Shown here in pieces: positions 50,457 through 58,409 of a stretch of 64,000 nucleotides of DNA. The stretch is taken from the NCBI RefSeq assembly GCF_028882255.1, contig NZ_JARBUY010000001.1:309975-373974 (forward strand), in the 5' to 3' direction. The notes below the pieces were generated by a model. That model had not been told where the DNA came from, ran no database searches, and worked only from the letters and a program-made list of their open reading frames with translations. Positions within the stretch are counted from its first letter, which is position 1, and each line of letters begins with the position of its first letter. The DNA comes from Maribacter polysaccharolyticus. GTDB taxonomy: Bacteria; Bacteroidota; Bacteroidia; Flavobacteriales; Flavobacteriaceae. A program made the translations under genes and the position numbers.

Positions 50457-51629
50457 ATGAAAACTAAAGCAATCAACTTACAGACCTTATGTTATGGATT
50501 AATCATTGGTTTATTATTGGCATCTTGTAATGGCAATAAAAAGCCTGAAATCGGACATGGGATTGCAGATTATAAGGTACTCACCGTATCACCAAAAAAC
50601 ATTGGGCTTTTTAGGGAATTCCCAGTAACCATTGAAGGTACCGAAAACATAGAGATTTATCCCAAAATTGAAGGTTTTATAGAAAAAGTGCTGGTCGATG
50701 AAGGGGAATATGTGCAGAAGGGGCAAGTACTTTTTTCATTGAATGCACCTGAATATGAACAGGAACTTTTGAGCACAAAGGCAGCAATCAGTAGTGCAAA
50801 GGCCGATGTAAGCTCTGCTCAGTTAGATGTTGAAAAAGCGAAGCCCTTGGTAGAGAGGGAAATCATCAGCAAGTTTGAGTTAACTTCTGCCGAAAATTCG
50901 CTTACTGCGGCAAATGCGGCTTTGGAACAAGCACAAGCCAATTACTCCAATGCACAAACCAACTTTGGCTATACCAAAATTACAGCCCCGGTTTCAGGTT
51001 ATATAGGTTCATTGCCCTATAAATTAGGGAGTTTGGTTAACAGTAGCATTACGGAACCTTTGACTACGGTGTCCAATATCAAAAAGGTATATGCTTATTT
51101 TTCAATCAACGAAAAAACATATCTGGAATTTGCGAAAGTAGGCATGTTGAACAACATAGATGAAGTTACTCTTCTACTGCCAGATTACACTTTATTTGAC
51201 CAGAAAGGAAAAATTCAAACGGTTAGCGGACAAGTAGACGAAGAAACTGGCTCATTTAATGTTCGTGCCATTTTTGACAACCCCGACAACTTACTTAGAA
51301 CAGGTAATAGCGCCACCATACAACTTCCCAGAACCATTGATGGGGCTTTTCTTATCCCTCAATCCGCTACTTACGAAATTCAAGGCGGTGTATATGTGTA
51401 TTTGGTAAACGATCAGTCACAAGTACAATCAACCAAGATCACGGTAACCGCTACAAATTCGGGTCAGGCCTATATTGTTACTGATGGACTTAAAGATGGT
51501 GATCAAGTGGTTCTTGAAGGCATTTCAGGTTTAACTAGTGGTAAAGAAATAAAGCCAGTTCAAGTAAAAGAGAGTGATATAAGTGCCTTACAGCAAATCA
51601 CAGAAAAAGTTACATCTACCAACCCATAA
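50457..51629 (+). CDS. RND efflux periplasmic adaptor, AcrA/MexA type lipoprotein
   Basis: From the ATG at 50457 the product has 390 residues. The signal ends in a lipobox (G-L-L-L-A-S-C), so the protein is lipid-anchored to the inner membrane, as with AcrA. Domains in order are the first barrel-sandwich half, a coiled hairpin (about 100-175, rich in A-x-x-A-L-E-Q-A-Q-A), the second lipoyl half with T-K-I-T-A-P-V-S-G-Y-I-G, the beta-barrel and a membrane-proximal domain. It links the pump to the outer-membrane lipoprotein encoded two genes on. A longer frame from 50379 lacks a signal and is rejected. The pump gene starts 13 bases later. Confidence 0.9.
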   Translation: MKTKAINLQTLCYGLIIGLLLASCNGNKKPEIGHGIADYKVLTVSPKNIGLFREFPVTIEGTENIEIYPKIEGFIEKVLVDEGEYVQKGQVLFSLNAPEYEQELLSTKAAISSAKADVSSAQLDVEKAKPLVEREIISKFELTSAENSLTAANAALEQAQANYSNAQTNFGYTKITAPVSGYIGSLPYKLGSLVNSSITEPLTTVSNIKKVYAYFSINEKTYLEFAKVGMLNNIDEVTLLLPDYTLFDQKGKIQTVSGQVDEETGSFNVRAIFDNPDNLLRTGNSATIQLPRTIDGAFLIPQSATYEIQGGVYVYLVNDQSQVQSTKITVTATNSGQAYIVTDGLKDGDQVVLEGISGLTSGKEIKPVQVKESDISALQQITEKVTSTNP

Positions 51630-51642
51630 AATAGTAGAAATA

Positions 51643-54600
51643 ATGTTCAATAAATTTATAAAGAGACCGGTTCTTTCGGCAGTAATTTCTATCATCATAT
51701 TGATTTTAGGGATTATCGGAATCACGACCCTGCCAATATCCCAATATCCAGATATTGCACCACCAACCGTAAAGGTTTCAGCCTCTTATGACGGTGCAAA
51801 TGCAGAAGCCGTATTAAATAGTGTTATCGTTCCTTTGGAAGAAGCCATTAATGGTGTAGAAGGCATGACCTATATGACCTCAACGGCAACCAGCGGTTCG
51901 GCCAGTATAACCGTATATTTCGAATTGGGTACCGATCCCGATATTGCAGCGGTCAATGTTCAAAACAGTGTATCCAGTGCTTCAAATTTATTGCCTTCAG
52001 AAGTTACACAATCCGGTGTTACTACAGAAAAACAGCAAAGTAGTAATGTACTTATTTTCGGGCTGTACAGTGAAAATGAAAATTATGATGAGGAATTTAT
52101 CCAGAATTATGCCGAAATCAATCTGGTACCCGTTTTAAAAAGGATAAACGGGGTTGGTAGTGCCCAAGCATTTGGTTCCAAAGATTATAGTATGCGTATT
52201 TGGCTAAAAGCCAATATTATGGCCAATTACGGATTAATTCCATCCGATATTACCACAGCTCTTGATGACCAAAACCTTGAAGCAGCACCAGGAGAACTAG
52301 GATTACAAGGTAATCAAGCGTATCAATACACCTTAAAATACAAGGGTAAATTACAAAATGCTACCGATTTTGAGGAGATCATTATCAAGACTACGGATGA
52401 TGGGCGTATTCTACGCTTAAAGGATGTGGCTAGAGTAGAATTAGGGTCACAATCGTACAGTACGGATACCTTTATAAATGGTCACCCGGGTATTGGTGTT
52501 GCCATTGCACAGTCTGCGGGATCCAATGCACAAGAAGTGGTAGCACAATCCATTGAGACATTAAAAGCAGCTTCTGAAAATTTCCCTGAAGGGGTTAAGT
52601 ATACCGAAATGGTAAATGCCAACGACTTTTTAGATGCTTCTATTGAGAAAGTAGTTCACACCTTGATCGAGGCATTTTTATTGGTATTCCTTGTGGTATT
52701 TGTCTTCTTACAAGATTGGCGGTCTACATTGATTCCTGCCATATCCGTACCGGTGGCTATCGTAGGTACCTTCTTTTTCTTAAGCCTGTTTGGGTTTACG
52801 ATCAACTTGTTGACACTATTTGCCTTAATGCTTGCCATTGGTATTGTGGTCGATGATGCCATTGTGGTGGTCGAGGCCGTACACGCCAAACTGGATTCGG
52901 GGTATAAATCTGCCCGAAAAGCGAGTCTGGACGCCATGGGCGAGATTTCCGGGGCCATTATTTCCATTACCTTGGTCATGTCGGCGGTGTTTATACCGGT
53001 AACATTCATAAGTGGATCTTCAGGGGTTTTCTACCAACAATTTGGGATAACGCTTGCCATTGCCATTATCTTATCGGCCGTTAATGCATTGACCTTGAGC
53101 CCTGCTTTATGTGCCTTATTGTTAAAACCGCACGAAGACCATAAATCAAAAAGTTTTGTACAACGTTTTTATATGGCATTTAACGTAGGTTTTGAGAAAA
53201 CGACCTCTAAATATAAAAATGCATTAACCTTCCTAATTCGTAAAAAAGCCATTGCCGTTGGTCTTATCGTTGTTTTTATTGGGGTATTCGTTTACCTAAT
53301 GAATACCACGCCAACAGGCTTCGTACCCGATGAAGATCAAGCTACCGTTTTTGCCGATGTTAGTTTACCTGCGGCATCATCCATGGAAAGAACGGACGAA
53401 GTTTTGGATGAATTACAGAAAATTATTGAAGACATACCGGAAGTAAACGCATTTTTACGATCTACCGGTCGTGGTTTTTTAAGTGGTTCAGGATCTAATT
53501 ATGGCATGTTCATATTAAAACTGAAATCATGGGATGAACGTAAGGGAGAGGGGCAAAGTGTACAGGATATCATCAATCAGTTGTTCGCAAAAACGGCTAC
53601 AATGAAAGATGCCAGAATTATATTTTTTGCTCCACCAACCGTTACGGGATTTGGCTTAAGTAACGGATTTGAGGTACAGTTGCAAGATCAAAGTGGTGGT
53701 ACCGTAGACCAGCTTTATGAAGTAAGCCAGGATTTTATCGAGACTTTAAGCCAACGACAGGAAATACAGTATGCCAACACAACGTTTGATCCTACCTTTC
53801 CACAATACGAAGTTGTAGTGGATGTAGCTAAAACCAAACTGGCAGGTCTGGATGTAGAAGGGGTTTTAAGTGTAATGCAAGGTTATTTAAGTGGGGTGTA
53901 CGCATCCAACTTCAATAAATTCGGAAAGCAATACCGTGTTATCTATCAAGGGGAACCTAATTTTAGGGCGAACCTTGAGAGTTTGAATGCCATAAAAGTT
54001 AAAAATAGCAATGGTGTTATGGCGCCCATTACCGAATTCATAACCTTAAAAAGGGTTTACGGACCGCAGAGTTTAACCCGTTTTAATCTATTTACAGCGG
54101 CAAAAATAAGTGGGGCACCCAATGAAGGGTATAGTTCCGGTGATGCCATTAATGCCATTGAAGAAGTAGCAGCAGAAACGTTGCCAACGGGCTACGGATT
54201 TGAATATTCCGGGATAACACGGGAAGAAATTTCCGCCGGTAGCCAAACCGTTTATATTTTTATGCTGTGCTTCATATTCGTTTATTTCTTATTATGTGCG
54301 CAGTACGAGAGCTTTATTCTTCCTATTTCCGTTTTACTCTCCGTACCGGCAGGACTTTCCGGGGTATTGATATTTGCGAATTTATTTGGTATTAGCAACA
54401 ACATCTATATACAGATCACATTGGTGATGCTTATTGGATTGTTGGCCAAAAATGCCATTTTGATTGTGGAGTTCGCGATACAAAGAAGGCGTTTGGGCGA
54501 AACCATTGTACAATCGGCCATAGACGGGGCCATTGCTCGATTTAGGCCCATTTTAATGACCTCATTTGCGTTTATCTTTGGTTTGCTTCCGCTTATGATG

Positions 54601-54795
54601 GCTACAGGTGCTGGCGCTACGGGCAATAGGGCTATAGGTACGGGTGCAATTGGCGGTATGCTCATCGGTACCATACTTGGTGTACTGGTCATACCGGTAC
54701 TTTATATCATTTTCCAAACACTTCAAGAAAAATTAGTGGGTATACCCGATCATGATTGGGGAGATGAAGATGCAATCGATGATAAAAAACAGTAA
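51643..54795 (+). CDS. RND multidrug efflux pump, AcrB/HAE1 family
   Basis: From the ATG at 51643 the product has 1050 residues, the usual AcrB length. It opens M-F-N-K-F-I-K-R-P-V-L-S-A-V. The fourth helix has the proton-relay Asp pair in G-I-V-V-D-D-A-I-V-V-V-E. Other HAE1 marks are S-Q-Y-P-D-I-A-P-P near residue 36, G-F-V-P-D-E-D-Q near 553 and L-L-A-K-N-A-I-L-I-V-E near 930. The motifs and the lack of CusA Met residues favour organic drugs, dyes or bile-like compounds over metals. It forms a tripartite pump with the genes before and after. Confidence 0.95.
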   Translation: MFNKFIKRPVLSAVISIIILILGIIGITTLPISQYPDIAPPTVKVSASYDGANAEAVLNSVIVPLEEAINGVEGMTYMTSTATSGSASITVYFELGTDPDIAAVNVQNSVSSASNLLPSEVTQSGVTTEKQQSSNVLIFGLYSENENYDEEFIQNYAEINLVPVLKRINGVGSAQAFGSKDYSMRIWLKANIMANYGLIPSDITTALDDQNLEAAPGELGLQGNQAYQYTLKYKGKLQNATDFEEIIIKTTDDGRILRLKDVARVELGSQSYSTDTFINGHPGIGVAIAQSAGSNAQEVVAQSIETLKAASENFPEGVKYTEMVNANDFLDASIEKVVHTLIEAFLLVFLVVFVFLQDWRSTLIPAISVPVAIVGTFFFLSLFGFTINLLTLFALMLAIGIVVDDAIVVVEAVHAKLDSGYKSARKASLDAMGEISGAIISITLVMSAVFIPVTFISGSSGVFYQQFGITLAIAIILSAVNALTLSPALCALLLKPHEDHKSKSFVQRFYMAFNVGFEKTTSKYKNALTFLIRKKAIAVGLIVVFIGVFVYLMNTTPTGFVPDEDQATVFADVSLPAASSMERTDEVLDELQKIIEDIPEVNAFLRSTGRGFLSGSGSNYGMFILKLKSWDERKGEGQSVQDIINQLFAKTATMKDARIIFFAPPTVTGFGLSNGFEVQLQDQSGGTVDQLYEVSQDFIETLSQRQEIQYANTTFDPTFPQYEVVVDVAKTKLAGLDVEGVLSVMQGYLSGVYASNFNKFGKQYRVIYQGEPNFRANLESLNAIKVKNSNGVMAPITEFITLKRVYGPQSLTRFNLFTAAKISGAPNEGYSSGDAINAIEEVAAETLPTGYGFEYSGITREEISAGSQTVYIFMLCFIFVYFLLCAQYESFILPISVLLSVPAGLSGVLIFANLFGISNNIYIQITLVMLIGLLAKNAILIVEFAIQRRRLGETIVQSAIDGAIARFRPILMTSFAFIFGLLPLMMATGAGATGNRAIGTGAIGGMLIGTILGVLVIPVLYIIFQTLQEKLVGIPDHDWGDEDAIDDKKQ

Positions 54796-54817
54796 TAAAG
54801 AATTATCAAATACAGAT

Positions 54818-56230
54818 ATGAAATCCAACAATTTAAAATACATCATTCCAATTACCGTAATTGTTTTATTGATGAATTCCTGTGGGGTTATCAATAAAAG
54901 ATATACCACTCCCGATAGCGATTTTCCAGGTCTTTACAGAGATACGTCGGTCAACGATACAACGTCTATGGCGACCTTGCCATGGAAAGAAATAATAACC
55001 GACAGTATATTGCAGAATTTGATAGAAGAAGGTTTGCAAAACAACCTGGATCTAAAAGTCGCCATCGAAAATATAAATCAGGCCAAGGCAAGTTTGGTTC
55101 AAGCAAGATTAGCGGTTTTACCAAGTTTGGAAGGTAGTGCCCAGGTAACCCGATCACAAACCTCCGAAGCGTCCCTTAATCTAGCCAGTACAAATGGGAT
55201 AGATCTGAATACAACCACCTACTTGGGGCAACTGAGTAGTAGTTGGGAGCTTGATGTTTGGGGAAAGCTGCGTAGTAACAAACGTTCAGTTTTAGCATCT
55301 TTTTTACAAACAGAAGCAGCCACCAAAGCGGTGCAAACACAATTGATATCCGATATTGCCATGGCATATTATAATTTGTTGGCATTGGATGAGCAACTGG
55401 CCATCACGAAAGAAACCTTACAAAATAGGATCGGTGATCAGGAAACCATGAAGTATTTAAAGGAATCTGCCGTTGTTGATGGTTCCGCAGTTGTACAGAG
55501 TGAAGCTAGCCGCTACGAGGTGGAAACATCGATACCGGATATAGAATTGGAAATTCTGGAACAAGAAAATGCGTTAGCCATCTTATTGGGAAGGATTCCC
55601 GGTACCATAGAAAGATCATCATTAAAAGAGCAAACCGCTTATGCCGATTTAAAGATAGGCATACCGTCTTCACTTTTAAGAAACAGACCCGATATTCAAG
55701 AGGCCGAAATGGCCTTTAGAAGTGCTTTTGAAGATGTAAATCTGGCAAAAACCTATTTTTATCCGTCTTTGACCATTACGGCAAGTGGAGGTTTATCATC
55801 ATTAAGTTTATCCGATTTTTTCGATAATTCCATTTTCTATAATTTAATAGGGGGGTTAACACAACCTATTTTCGCCAATGGAGAAAATAAAGCACGATTG
55901 AAAATCAATAAATCCGTGCAACAGCAGTCTTTCTATGATTATAAAACAGTATGGTTAAATGCAGGTTCAGAAATTTCGAATGCCTTGTATTCATACAACA
56001 AGGCAAAAGAAAAACAGGAGTCAAGGGCCCATCAAATAGACGCTTTAAAAAAATCGGTGGAATTTACCGAAGCACTTTTAGAGTATTCATCAAGTACCAA
56101 TTATACCGATGTGCTTACCACCAAAAATAGTCTGTTAACCGCACAATTGGATGGTGTGGAAGATAAAAAACAAGAATTACAAGCTGTAATTGAATTGTAT
56201 CGTGCCCTTGGTGGTGGGTGGCTCAACTAG
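54818..56230 (+). CDS. Outer membrane efflux lipoprotein, OprM/NodT type
   Basis: From the ATG at 54818 the product has 470 residues. The signal ends in the lipobox L-L-M-N-S-C, so it is a lipoprotein of the outer membrane. Two TolC-like repeats follow, with the OprM/NodT marks P-W-K-E-I-I-T-D near residue 51, S-S-W-E-L-D-V-W-G-K-L-R near 140 and the mirrored R-P-D-I-Q-E-A-E near 290. It would form the outer exit of the AcrAB-like pump. In-frame starts before the RND stop exist (for example 54752), but they would place a long charged tail before the signal. The intergenic gap is 22 bases, so co-transcription is certain in practice. Confidence 0.9.
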   Translation: MKSNNLKYIIPITVIVLLMNSCGVINKRYTTPDSDFPGLYRDTSVNDTTSMATLPWKEIITDSILQNLIEEGLQNNLDLKVAIENINQAKASLVQARLAVLPSLEGSAQVTRSQTSEASLNLASTNGIDLNTTTYLGQLSSSWELDVWGKLRSNKRSVLASFLQTEAATKAVQTQLISDIAMAYYNLLALDEQLAITKETLQNRIGDQETMKYLKESAVVDGSAVVQSEASRYEVETSIPDIELEILEQENALAILLGRIPGTIERSSLKEQTAYADLKIGIPSSLLRNRPDIQEAEMAFRSAFEDVNLAKTYFYPSLTITASGGLSSLSLSDFFDNSIFYNLIGGLTQPIFANGENKARLKINKSVQQQSFYDYKTVWLNAGSEISNALYSYNKAKEKQESRAHQIDALKKSVEFTEALLEYSSSTNYTDVLTTKNSLLTAQLDGVEDKKQELQAVIELYRALGGGWLN

Positions 56231-56328
56231 TGGGTAAGTGATCCGAACATGAAATTAAATTACGGCAACCTTCCGTTTATTCGTGCTAGTCCATAGGGAG
56301 CAAGGTATTTTTATTGAAACGAACCGAC

Positions 56329-56362
56329 GGGCACCGGTCTTAATTAAGGCCATCAGGTGCTC
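56329..56362. repeat. Extended inverted repeat between convergent operons
   Basis: GGGCACC (56329-56335) faces GGTGCTC (56356-56362), and between them GGTCTTAATTAAGGCC (56336-56351) is palindromic but for one position that could be a G-U pair in RNA. It lies between the efflux operon and the Nudix regulator gene, both reading toward it, so a shared terminator or stability element is likely. No T tract is present. Confidence 0.5.
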
Positions 56363-56426
56363 GTTGCATTTGGTTTATCCTTGGGGATAAGTAGGAGGGG
56401 AGCACCCATTTCGGACCATGGGAAAA

Positions 56427-57164
56427 TCAGATATTGATCAAATAATTTTTCTGGAACATCTTCTCGTAAACATCTTTACTGAACATGTATAGTTTTGCAG
56501 GTTTTTTGGAAACCCCGAATTGTTTCTCGTCCAAAGGGATGATGTATTTTTTATTGATCAGTTTCCTTCTAAAATTACGGTTGTCGATTTCTATCCCTAA
56601 AATGGATTGATAGGCGTCCTGTACTTCATTAATCGTGAATTTGTCCGGTAGTAATTCAAAAATAATAGGTTCTGCCAGGCATTTCGTCTTAAGGTCTTCA
56701 TAGGCTTCATGAATGATCTTTTCGTGGTCAAAACCCAATTCCGGTAAGTCCATAACCGGAAACCACCTGGCATTGTACTTGTTGTTCGCAATATCGACAT
56801 CTTCGGTTTTCAACAAAAAGTAATATGCGATGGTCACCGTTCTTTTATCAAATTTGGCATTCTTTATCCATAGCAAGTCCTTTGCTTGGGTTAAACGATC
56901 CGGATCGCCAAAAGCCTTGAACTGTTTTTTATACAAATGGGATAAACCCGTCAGTTCCTTTAGGACACGGGTGGCCGCTTTATCCAAGGTTTCATCCTGA
57001 TAGACATGATAACCCGTAAGTACATAATCATCGACAAGTATTTCGCTTTTATCTTCAGATTCCAGATAGCGTTTGATCAATAGAACATTAAGTGATTTTG
57101 TATTGGTATCGTAGCCGAATACCACGCAATCCACTGATAAATTTAGAATTTCTTTAGACTTCAT
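56427..57164 (-). CDS. NrtR-like Nudix-domain transcriptional regulator of the mannitol locus
   Basis: The 245-residue protein joins a Nudix fold (about 8-150) to a winged-helix DNA-binding domain (about 160-245, F-T-I-N-E-V-Q-D-A-Y-Q-S-I-L and N-R-N-F-R-R-K-L). The Nudix box reads G-Y-H-V-Y-Q-D-E-T-L-D-K-A-A-T-R-V-L-K-E, so the usual R-E-x-x-E-E has become R-V-L-K-E-L, losing catalytic glutamates. That is typical of NrtR-family regulators, which bind ligands instead of hydrolysing them. Bacteroidetes members are known for sugar control, such as the arabinose regulator AraR. It diverges from the mannitol genes across 202 bases holding two operator-like repeats. The ligand is probably a mannitol-derived metabolite, by inference. 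Confidence 0.85.
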   Translation of the reverse strand: MKSKEILNLSVDCVVFGYDTNTKSLNVLLIKRYLESEDKSEILVDDYVLTGYHVYQDETLDKAATRVLKELTGLSHLYKKQFKAFGDPDRLTQAKDLLWIKNAKFDKRTVTIAYYFLLKTEDVDIANNKYNARWFPVMDLPELGFDHEKIIHEAYEDLKTKCLAEPIIFELLPDKFTINEVQDAYQSILGIEIDNRNFRRKLINKKYIIPLDEKQFGVSKKPAKLYMFSKDVYEKMFQKNYLINI

Positions 57165-57206
57165 AGATGATCAATTCGTATAAACACAGCTTATCATTAA
57201 ACAATT

Positions 57207-57225
57207 AAACGTCAATTTAACATTT
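57207..57225. promoter_or_regulatory. Candidate regulator operator, copy 1
   Basis: AAACGTCAATTTAACATTT is an imperfect inverted repeat (AAACGT facing ACATTT). It is close to the Nudix gene start (57164). It matches the reverse complement of the copy at 57357-57375 in 16 of 19 positions. Confidence 0.5.
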
Positions 57226-57341
57226 TTTATTTTCCTTTAGAAGCCCTTGTTTTAGGGTCTAAAATATCAATCTAACATATTATTGAGCTAAAATAGCACA
57301 TTTTTTTGGTTGAATTCATAAAATAAACTAAAAATAATTTA

Positions 57342-57349
57342 TACATTTG
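57342..57349 (+). promoter_or_regulatory. -7 box of the mannitol operon
   Basis: TACATTTG fits TAnnTTTG. No TTTG occurs at -33. Predicted transcription start near 57354 lies directly before the operator at 57357-57375. Confidence 0.5.
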
Positions 57350-57356
57350 AAAAAAC

Positions 57357-57375
57357 AAACGTTAATATGACGTTT
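57357..57375. promoter_or_regulatory. Candidate regulator operator, copy 2, at the operon start site
   Basis: AAACGTTAATATGACGTTT has perfect 6-bp arms AAACGT and ACGTTT. It overlaps the predicted transcription start and the first in-frame ATG (57367) of the barrel gene, so a bound repressor would block expression. Its centre is 150 bp from copy 1. Confidence 0.55.
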
Positions 57376-58302
57376 AATAAATGCGTCACTAAAAAATCAA
57401 ACATGGCACATTCGGAAGCCCCATTTGTTTTAGATTCCGATTTTCAAGTCGCAAAATTGGGAGGTCAAATTACCCTTAAAGCCCTATGGGCAAAGTTGGG
57501 TAAAATGATGTTTGTGGGTATACTCCTTATTTGTGCTACCCAAAATGCCATGGCCCAAGAAGAAGCGGACAACAATGATTACAAGGCTTTTATGGCAAAC
57601 GGACATATAAAGAACATGCATATCTGGCATGGATTCGTAGTACATCCCGGTGCCGTATTCGCAACAAGCCTGGAATATAATTCCCCTAACGGGAAGTTTA
57701 CGTTCGGGGTTTGGGGTGGCGCAAGTTTTACCAGTGTCGATGTGGAAAATAAGGACACGGGGGAATACGTAAGTGCGACGTACAAAGAGTTTTCCCTGTA
57801 TACAAAATACCGTTTTAGCAATCGCTTTTTCATAGAAGCCGTTTCACATAATAATTATACCGGGGTAGAAGAGCGTGGTGATGTGTTGCGTTTTTGGAGT
57901 TATGACAAAACCCAAGGTTACAATTTTGTGGATCTTAATTTCGGTTATAGTATTACCCCAAAAACCTTCTTGTATTTGGCGACCATTTTAGGAGGGGGTT
58001 CCGGCGATTATGAAGAACAGGCAGACGGTAGCTTAAAAAATTCCTGGACCCATTATTTTGAGGTAAAACATAAAATATGGGAGAAAGACACGGCTAATGT
58101 ATCCCTTTTTGCCGGTGGGGCTTGGTCTTTTATAACCGATAAGACCTTTTATACGGATAGCGCCGGAAACATGGTCAATATCGGGGTCATCTATGCGAAA
58201 GACCTCAATATCGGCACCTATAAGGTACCGGTTGAAGTTACGGCCATGTGGAACCCTGAGATGCAAAAAACCGTTTTACAACTTGATATAACATTATTTT
58301 AA
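57367..58302 (+). CDS. Predicted outer-membrane beta-barrel of the mannitol operon
   Basis: The 311-residue frame has a hydrophobic signal at residues 47-63 (M-M-F-V-G-I-L-L-I-C-A-T-Q-N-A-M-A, cleavage before Q-E-E), preceded by an unusual 46-residue basic extension. The mature part is rich in alternating aromatic and polar strands ending in L-Q-L-D-I-T-L-F, and that terminal Phe is typical of outer-membrane barrels. The sequence W-H-G-F-V-V-H-P-G-A-V near 88 is conserved-looking, but I cannot name a family. It probably lets mannitol cross the outer membrane. ATGs at 57403 and 57505 are alternative starts, and the operator overlapping 57367 makes a later start plausible. The permease gene follows by 107 bases. 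Confidence 0.65.
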   Translation: MTFNKCVTKKSNMAHSEAPFVLDSDFQVAKLGGQITLKALWAKLGKMMFVGILLICATQNAMAQEEADNNDYKAFMANGHIKNMHIWHGFVVHPGAVFATSLEYNSPNGKFTFGVWGGASFTSVDVENKDTGEYVSATYKEFSLYTKYRFSNRFFIEAVSHNNYTGVEERGDVLRFWSYDKTQGYNFVDLNFGYSITPKTFLYLATILGGGSGDYEEQADGSLKNSWTHYFEVKHKIWEKDTANVSLFAGGAWSFITDKTFYTDSAGNMVNIGVIYAKDLNIGTYKVPVEVTAMWNPEMQKTVLQLDITLF

Positions 58303-58409
58303 AACCAATACCCATAACTGTCTTGCAAAACACTTGGTCAATCCGGTATTCGTAACAGGCAGCAACCCTTAAAAAGAATAGAATAGAAGCTAATTAAAAA
58401 AAACAGATC

